A stretch of 5,449 nucleotides of DNA from Candidatus Woesearchaeota archaeon (lineage in GTDB: Archaea; Nanobdellota; Nanobdellia; Woesearchaeales; SM23-78). Position 1 is the stretch's first letter; every line of letters starts with the position of its first letter. Below, one piece after another: positions 4,795 to 5,449 of this stretch. The notes under the pieces are model-generated. The model did no database searches and was not told the DNA's origin. It saw nothing but the letters and a program-made list of their open reading frames with translations. The translations under genes were made by a program, and so were the position numbers. The DNA is taken from the NCBI GenBank assembly GCA_019322375.1, contig JAHWIP010000045.1, positions 1 to 5,449 of the forward strand, written 5' to 3'.

Positions 4795-4814
4795 ATAACT
4801 TTCATAATAGTTAT
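4795..4814. repeat. 6-bp inverted repeat upstream of the winged-helix gene
   Basis: ATAACT (4795-4800) and AGTTAT (4809-4814) are exact reverse complements with an 8-nt spacer. The element sits between the tandem TATATAAA boxes and the proximal TATA box, where a dimeric winged-helix autoregulator could bind. In such AT-rich DNA a short repeat can arise by chance. Confidence 0.25.
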
Positions 4815-4831
4815 AAAGCAATAAATAAATA

Positions 4832-4838
4832 TTTATAA
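4832..4838 (+). promoter_or_regulatory. Proximal TATA box of the winged-helix gene
   Basis: TTTATAA is centred about 34 nt before GTG 4869 and 46 nt before ATG 4881. It predicts a transcript starting near 4860, carrying the purine-rich GGTGGAGGGGTGG tract (4860-4872) as a ribosome binding region. Confidence 0.45.
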
Positions 4839-4880
4839 TCATAAAAATTAATAAAATAAGGTGGAGGGGTGGACATCTAT

Positions 4881-5150
4881 ATGAAACCAAAGAAGATATT
4901 CAATGTTTTTTTCAGGGAAAAACCAGCCATGATGCTGGTAACACTTCTAAATAAAAACGGAAATATATATGCTTCAAACCTGGCCAAAGTAGTGGACTGC
5001 ACCTATAGTCATGTTGTAAAAATTCTGCAGGAAATGCAAAGAGCAGGACTAGTAGGCTTTGAAAAACAAGGAAGGCTAAAAGTGCTAACTCTTACAAAAA
5101 AAGGACAAGAAGTAGCAAGTTATATAAATAAGATAAAGAATTTGCTTTGA
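4881..5150 (+). CDS. Small winged-helix DNA-binding protein
   Basis: This 89-residue protein is essentially one winged helix-turn-helix domain. After a basic start (MKPKKIFNVFFREKPAMMLV), helix 1 is followed by NIYASNLAKVVDCTYSHVVK. There ASNLAKVV is the positioning helix and YSHVVKILQEMQRAG is the recognition helix. The hairpin wing LVGFEKQGRLKVLTLT follows, and then the last helix KKGQEVASYINKIKNLL. This matches MarR-like or other archaeal single-domain transcriptional regulators that bind DNA as dimers. Ligand and targets are unknown. An in-frame GTG at 4869 would add four residues. ATG 4881 is preferred because the first purine tract would be too close to the GTG, while GGTGGA stands about 8 nt from the ATG, but the choice is uncertain. 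Unlike most genes here it has a ribosome-binding-site-bearing leader. It is divergent from the nuclease operon and could regulate it or itself. Confidence 0.88.
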   Translation: MKPKKIFNVFFREKPAMMLVTLLNKNGNIYASNLAKVVDCTYSHVVKILQEMQRAGLVGFEKQGRLKVLTLTKKGQEVASYINKIKNLL

Positions 5151-5151
5151 A

Positions 5152-5449
5152 TTATTTCTTTTTCTCTTCTTCTCTAATCCCTGCTGGAAAATATTTTTTA
5201 ATCATGTCTTTAGAAAAAGCTTTTCTAACAGTTTCCTCAGCACCTTCTGTTTTGTAGCAAGGATGAATATAGGTCCTCCCATACATCCCTCCCACACCAA
5301 CCTTGATAAAAGCTATTTTTTTATGAGGGTGCATCATGTCATCTACAACATAATCATCTTCATCAACAGGATAACCCAGCTCATCTCTATAATACTCAAC
5401 ACCGTCTTGAAAAAATCCTATCTGCCTTACATGAAGAGAGCTAGAACAA
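5152..5449 (-). CDS. Hypothetical protein, C-terminal part, truncated by window edge
   Basis: The minus-strand frame is open from the right edge to a TAA at 5152-5154, giving 98 residues. An internal ATG at 5337 is unlikely to be the true start because the frame continues upstream without a stop. The visible part begins SSSLHVRQIGFFQDGVEYYR. An acidic stretch follows (PVDEDDYVVDD), then HPHKKIAFIKVGVGGMYGR, then TYIHPCYKTEGAEETVRKAF, then a basic and acidic tail ending REEEKKK. I do not recognise the family. The glycine-rich VGVGGMYGR turn and the HPxxK and HPC motifs look conserved, suggesting a compact folded domain, perhaps with a ligand or nucleic acid contact. There is no membrane segment. 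It is convergent with the winged-helix gene, with one base between the stops. Confidence 0.8.
   Translation of the reverse strand, partial: CSSSLHVRQIGFFQDGVEYYRDELGYPVDEDDYVVDDMMHPHKKIAFIKVGVGGMYGRTYIHPCYKTEGAEETVRKAFSKDMIKKYFPAGIREEEKKK

Noticed and set aside
1..5449. CRISPR array, insertion sequence, integrase or toxin-antitoxin module
   Set aside because: No regularly spaced repeats, no transposase or integrase motifs and no recognisable toxin or antitoxin pair were seen. The small regulator stands alone, divergent from the nuclease.

Overview
The window is AT-rich archaeal DNA. The evidence is an archaeal transcription factor B gene, a tRNA gene with a short bulge-helix-bulge intron at the canonical 37/38 position and no encoded CCA, a CPSF-type beta-CASP nuclease, and TATA boxes about 28 nt before start codons with very short or no leaders. 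Small lineage-specific proteins, among them a pilin-like one-helix protein and a stand-alone winged helix, suggest a DPANN-type archaeon such as the Woesearchaeota/Pacearchaeota group. That placement is inference only.

Left part: the 5' end of tfb lies on the minus strand (1-476, running off the left edge). It is divergent from three plus-strand genes: a pilin-like anchored protein (659-1132), a polytopic membrane protein (1181-1651) and an MnmC-like methyltransferase (1676-2338). Each of these three has its own TATA box. The tfb upstream region holds several TATA-like boxes and a 9-bp inverted repeat.

Middle: an unrecognised minus-strand gene (2347-2820) faces the methyltransferase with an 8-bp gap and is divergent from an intron-containing tRNA-Arg(GCG) gene (2918-3007). 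The last 12 bases of the tRNA plus the following T are repeated 67 bp downstream (3063-3075). The DNA between the copies can fold into three small hairpins.

Right part: a minus-strand two-gene operon encodes a KH-less archaeal CPSF/beta-CASP nuclease (4675-3395) and, with overlapping stop and start signals, a small coiled-coil protein (3389-3090). A promoter-rich AT stretch separates it from a divergent winged-helix regulator (4881-5150). The regulator ends 1 bp from a convergent, unrecognised gene that enters from the right edge (5152-5449).

The recognisable genes concern gene expression: transcription initiation (TFB), RNA processing or decay (beta-CASP nuclease), tRNA and probable tRNA wobble modification (MnmC-like), and a small regulator. 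They are mostly separate transcription units, not one pathway. The best candidates for something new are the tRNA 3'-end duplication with its structured insert, the nuclease/coiled-coil pair, and a CTTGTTCTT motif that recurs in three intergenic regions.
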